Part shown: piece after piece, positions 3,141 through 5,262 of the stretch
Layout: each line of letters begins with the position of its first letter
How positions within the stretch are numbered: the first letter of the stretch is position 1
Origin: JBHHYR01 sp046757585
Lineage (GTDB): Bacteria; Desulfobacterota; Binatia; HRBIN30
Assembly (NCBI GenBank): GCA_046757585.1
Contig: JBHHYR010000253.1
Location: 1-5,262 of the forward strand
Direction: 5' to 3'
Length of the DNA stretch: 5,262 bases
Notes under the pieces: generated by a model
Database searches by the model: none
The model's input: the letters and a program-made list of their open reading frames with translations, nothing else
Told to the model about the DNA's origin: nothing
Made by a program: the position numbers and the translations under genes

Positions 3141-5129
3141 TCATTGTGGTGGCCAGAGCCAGACCACGTGAATCGAAAGGACGTAGAGGTCTGTGTCAGC
3201 CCACCTGCTCGCGCCGTGATGGCGAGCAAGGACCACGGTCACCACCGCGGCCGAGGGATCGCCACTCCTCAGCAGGGCTTCGGCCAGGATCCACGCGGTC
3301 CTGCCGGCGTGCTGCTTCTCGACGCGCCCGAGGATATCGAGTGCAACCCGTGCCGGCTCGATCGCGTCGGCGGCCCGGCCGGCCGCCAGGTGTGCGAAGG
3401 CTATGGCGTGCTGCGCGTGCGCGACCATCACCGGATGCTCCCCCAGCCTGCGGCTGATCTCCTCGACTTGGCGCGCGCTGGCGAGCAGCCGCTCCGGATC
3501 GTGGGTGAGATAGTGGACTTCGCTGGTGAAGGACAGGGCGTAGCCGACCATCTCCAGCGTGCCGTCTTCCTCCGCGAGGCGACGGCAGCGACCGAGCTCT
3601 TCGAGCGCCTCCGGAAGGCGACCCATCCACGTCAGGGCCAAACCGCGCCAGATCGAGTACCAGCTGTGGGGACTGATGCCGACGCTCCATTCCTCCGGCG
3701 GTATGTGTCGTGGAAAGCGTTCGAACCCTTCCTCCGCCACCCGGAGCGACTCCGGAAATCGAGCGGCGAAGCCCAGCGAATCGGTGAGGAACCCCCAGGC
3801 GTTCGCCTGCGTTGGGATGTGGTCGATCTCGAGCGCTGTGCGCCGGTTCTCGATCGCTGCCTCCAGGTACGCCGCCACGTCGCCTTCGGCGCAGAGCGCG
3901 CGGGCGTAAACGATCGACAGCTTCGCGTGGGCGCGTCGGTCGTCGAGCGACGTCGCGAGCGCCTGACCTTCGTCGAGCATGCTGCGGGCCTCTTCGATGT
4001 CCATGCCCACGCGCCAGCTCATGTTCAGCAGTTGCGTGCAGGCGGCGATGCCGAGCGCGGTGGCCTCGCGCTCGCCCGGAAGCTCGCGCCGCAAAACGCG
4101 TACCCGCCCCCAGTGGTGCATCGCAGCGGCGACGTCGGTCGTGCCCACCCACTCCGCCGCCAGCCGGTGCCAGCGCGCCGCGGGGAGCGCCTCGCCGGCC
4201 TCCTCCCAGTGATGGGCGAGCAGCGCGGCGCGTTGGTCGAGGTGCTCGGCGTCCTGCTGCTGGATCGCGCGCGCCACTGCAGCGTGCACCTGCCGGCGTC
4301 GTTCCTTGAGTTGGCTGCTGAGCGCCACCTCCTGCGTCAGCGGATGCTTGAACGAGTACTCGACCACCGGGTAGAGCGCCTGCTCGTGGATGAACTCGGC
4401 GTCCTTCAGGAGGCGCAATGCGGCGCGCAGATCGTCGAGCGTGCGCAAGCTCGACCTCCCCCCTTCCCCCTCCTTGGTAAGGCGGGGGGCAGGAGCAGGT
4501 AGCACCACCGCCGCCAACAGCGGCTCGGGGAAGTCCTTGCCGATCACCGAGGCGACTTGCAGCAGCCGCTTCTCGCGCTCCGGCAGCCGATCGATGCGTG
4601 CCGCGAGCACCGCCCGCACGGTGGCTGGCACTTCGAGCCGGTCGATCGGCGTCACGAGGCGATAGGCGCCGCGTGTACCTTCGAGATGCCCCGACTCGAT
4701 TAGCGTCTGCGCCACCTCCTCGGTGAAGAACGGGTTGCCGCCGGTGCGCACGTGGATCGGGCCAGAAAGGGCGGCGAGGCTCGGATCGTTGCCGAGCAGA
4801 TCCGCCAGCAGCTCGGCAATCGCCTCCTTGCCGAGCGGCGTCAGCGGAATCTGCCGGTACCACGACTTCTGCATCCAGTCGGCGTGGTACTCCGGGCGGA
4901 AGTTCACCAGCAGCAGGTTGCGGCTGCCGGCCCGGGCGTCGACGTTGCGCTCGAGGAACTCCGCGCTCGCGGCGTCGAGCCAGTGCAGGTCCTCGATCAA
5001 AGTCACGGTGGGCTGCACCTCGGAGACGCTCTGGATCACCTGGCGCATCACACCGATCAGCTGGCGCTGGCGCGCCTCCGGGTCGAGAAGCCGACGCCGT
5101 GCTCGCGCTTCACTTCGGTGGCGTAGCAA
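3141..5129 (-). CDS. ATPase/TPR part of a cyclase-ATPase regulator (lacks Walker A; probably gene remnant)
   Basis: This 662-residue open frame holds the later part of a large multidomain regulator of the class III cyclase + AAA/STAND-like ATPase + TPR type. Genuine family sequence starts near residue 15 (LLDPEARQRQ). Residues 1-14 are the upstream cyclase DNA read in the wrong frame, and the TTG start at 5129 has no convincing RBS. Walker B is TVTLIEDLHWLD (41-52), and the conserved GNPFFTEEV block is at 131-139. RLPEREKRLLQVASVIGKDF (181-200) opens the winged-helix-like part, and a helical TPR-type region runs from about 340 to 640. No Walker A (GxxxxGK[ST]) is present in the window. Residues 212-230 look like an insertion coded by a palindromic repeat. 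The C-terminus (LYVLSIHVVWLWPPQ) does not resemble the usual TPR end, and stops 31 bp from a repeat element. As it stands the product should not bind ATP normally. I read it as a decayed gene, though an assembly join is possible. Confidence 0.75.
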   Translation of the reverse strand: MLRHRSEARARRRLLDPEARQRQLIGVMRQVIQSVSEVQPTVTLIEDLHWLDAASAEFLERNVDARAGSRNLLLVNFRPEYHADWMQKSWYRQIPLTPLGKEAIAELLADLLGNDPSLAALSGPIHVRTGGNPFFTEEVAQTLIESGHLEGTRGAYRLVTPIDRLEVPATVRAVLAARIDRLPEREKRLLQVASVIGKDFPEPLLAAVVLPAPAPRLTKEGEGGRSSLRTLDDLRAALRLLKDAEFIHEQALYPVVEYSFKHPLTQEVALSSQLKERRRQVHAAVARAIQQQDAEHLDQRAALLAHHWEEAGEALPAARWHRLAAEWVGTTDVAAAMHHWGRVRVLRRELPGEREATALGIAACTQLLNMSWRVGMDIEEARSMLDEGQALATSLDDRRAHAKLSIVYARALCAEGDVAAYLEAAIENRRTALEIDHIPTQANAWGFLTDSLGFAARFPESLRVAEEGFERFPRHIPPEEWSVGISPHSWYSIWRGLALTWMGRLPEALEELGRCRRLAEEDGTLEMVGYALSFTSEVHYLTHDPERLLASARQVEEISRRLGEHPVMVAHAQHAIAFAHLAAGRAADAIEPARVALDILGRVEKQHAGRTAWILAEALLRSGDPSAAVVTVVLARHHGASRWADTDLYVLSIHVVWLWPPQ
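4440..4496 (-). repeat. Palindromic G-rich repeat inserted in frame in the ATPase gene
   Basis: Codons for residues 212-230 of the ATPase frame (APAPRLTKEGEGGRSSLRT) interrupt the segment that relatives write as roughly 'AAVVxLPxxDLRAALRLL'. The DNA contains a hairpin (4466-4475/4479-4488, 9 of 10 pairs, 3-nt loop) and resembles the intergenic arms at 2662-2685 and 2704-2725. The insert is 57 bp by this estimate, a multiple of three, with no stop codon. Confidence 0.65.
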
Positions 5130-5262
5130 GCAATCTCATCGCGCAGATGCAACGCCGCGTAACAGGCGCGCTGCGCATGGTCCTCGTGCGCGATCGGCGC
5201 ACCGAACAGCGCCATGATGCCGTCGCCGGTGTACTGGTTGACCGTGCCCTCGAAGCGGTGCA
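5057..5262 (-). CDS. Class III adenylate/guanylate cyclase domain fragment (runs off right edge, frameshifted end)
   Basis: In the frame whose codons start at 5260, the minus strand reads HRFEGTVNQYTGDGIMALFG, then APIAHEDHAQRACYAALHLR, then DEIACYATEVKREHGVGFST and R. TGDGIMALFGAP is the segment of class III nucleotide cyclases carrying the second metal-binding Asp, in the form typical of cyclase-ATPase-TPR fusion proteins. After GVGFSTR relatives continue with 'xGLNSGEVVVG'. Here the reading becomes RRASAS and ends at TGA (5059-5057). The half with the Asn/Arg transition-state residues is therefore missing. The first part of the gene lies beyond the window. With the frame at 3141-5129 it represents one broken gene. 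Confidence 0.75.
   Translation of the reverse strand, partial: HRFEGTVNQYTGDGIMALFGAPIAHEDHAQRACYAALHLRDEIACYATEVKREHGVGFSTRRRASAS
5079..5087 (-). other. Putative deletion junction between cyclase and ATPase domains
   Basis: CTCGACCCG on the minus strand is read as part of the cyclase (GFSTR, frame of 5260) and also as the start of the ATPase segment (LDPEAR, frame of 5129). The two frames are out of register, and the expected intervening part of the protein, including the cyclase C-terminal half and Walker A, is absent. A nine-base shared sequence would suit a microhomology-type deletion or a false assembly join. Confidence 0.6.

Noticed and set aside
3114..4502. Long plus-strand open frame (462 codons) and a 555-codon minus-strand frame at 3196-4863
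   Set aside because: Both overlap the ATPase/TPR frame, are rich in Arg/Ala/Pro/Gly and have no recognisable motif. They are GC-rich shadows of the real frame.

Overview
The window is 5,262 bp of GC-rich bacterial DNA, and every gene I can support reads on the minus strand. The Shine-Dalgarno sites, GTG/TTG starts, a wax ester synthase/diacylglycerol acyltransferase (WS/DGAT), tandem dodecins, a very large cyclase/ATPase-type regulator and many palindromic intergenic repeats suggest an environmental high-GC bacterium. Deltaproteobacteria-like, Binatota-like or actinobacterial lineages would all fit. The sequence alone does not settle the phylum.

Layout, left to right. 1-311: the start of an IS1182/IS5-like transposase, running off the left edge. 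312-586: a repeat-rich gap. 587-2508: a compact operon read right to left: dodecin A (2508-2308), dodecin B (2291-2109) and WS/DGAT (2095-587), with gaps of 16 and 13 bp. 2509-3140: a dense mosaic of palindromic elements with no credible gene. 3141-5262: the remains of one large class III cyclase + AAA/STAND-type ATPase + TPR protein. A cyclase fragment lies at the right edge (5262-5057) and the ATPase/TPR part at 5087-3141, in a different reading frame.

The operon plausibly couples neutral-lipid synthesis (wax esters or triacylglycerol) with small dodecin-fold proteins. Neither dodecin has the tryptophan or glutamine that bind flavin in the archaeal prototype. Dodecin B also lacks seven residues (about two helical turns) from its only helix. 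The regulator looks broken: the second half of the cyclase domain and the start of the ATPase, including Walker A, are absent at a junction carrying a short shared sequence. This is either a real deletion or an assembly join.

The most distinctive feature is a set of dispersed palindromic repeats. A 72-bp unit flanks the lipid operon as direct repeats (66/72 identical). A 17-bp end sequence recurs in inverted orientation and brackets a 227-bp element. Two inverted hairpin copies at 2758-2871 differ by compensatory base-pair changes. A G-rich palindrome of the same style sits in frame inside the ATPase reading frame, adding about 19 residues. I found no clearly new multi-gene system. The repeat family, its in-frame insertion and the short dodecin are the items most worth following.
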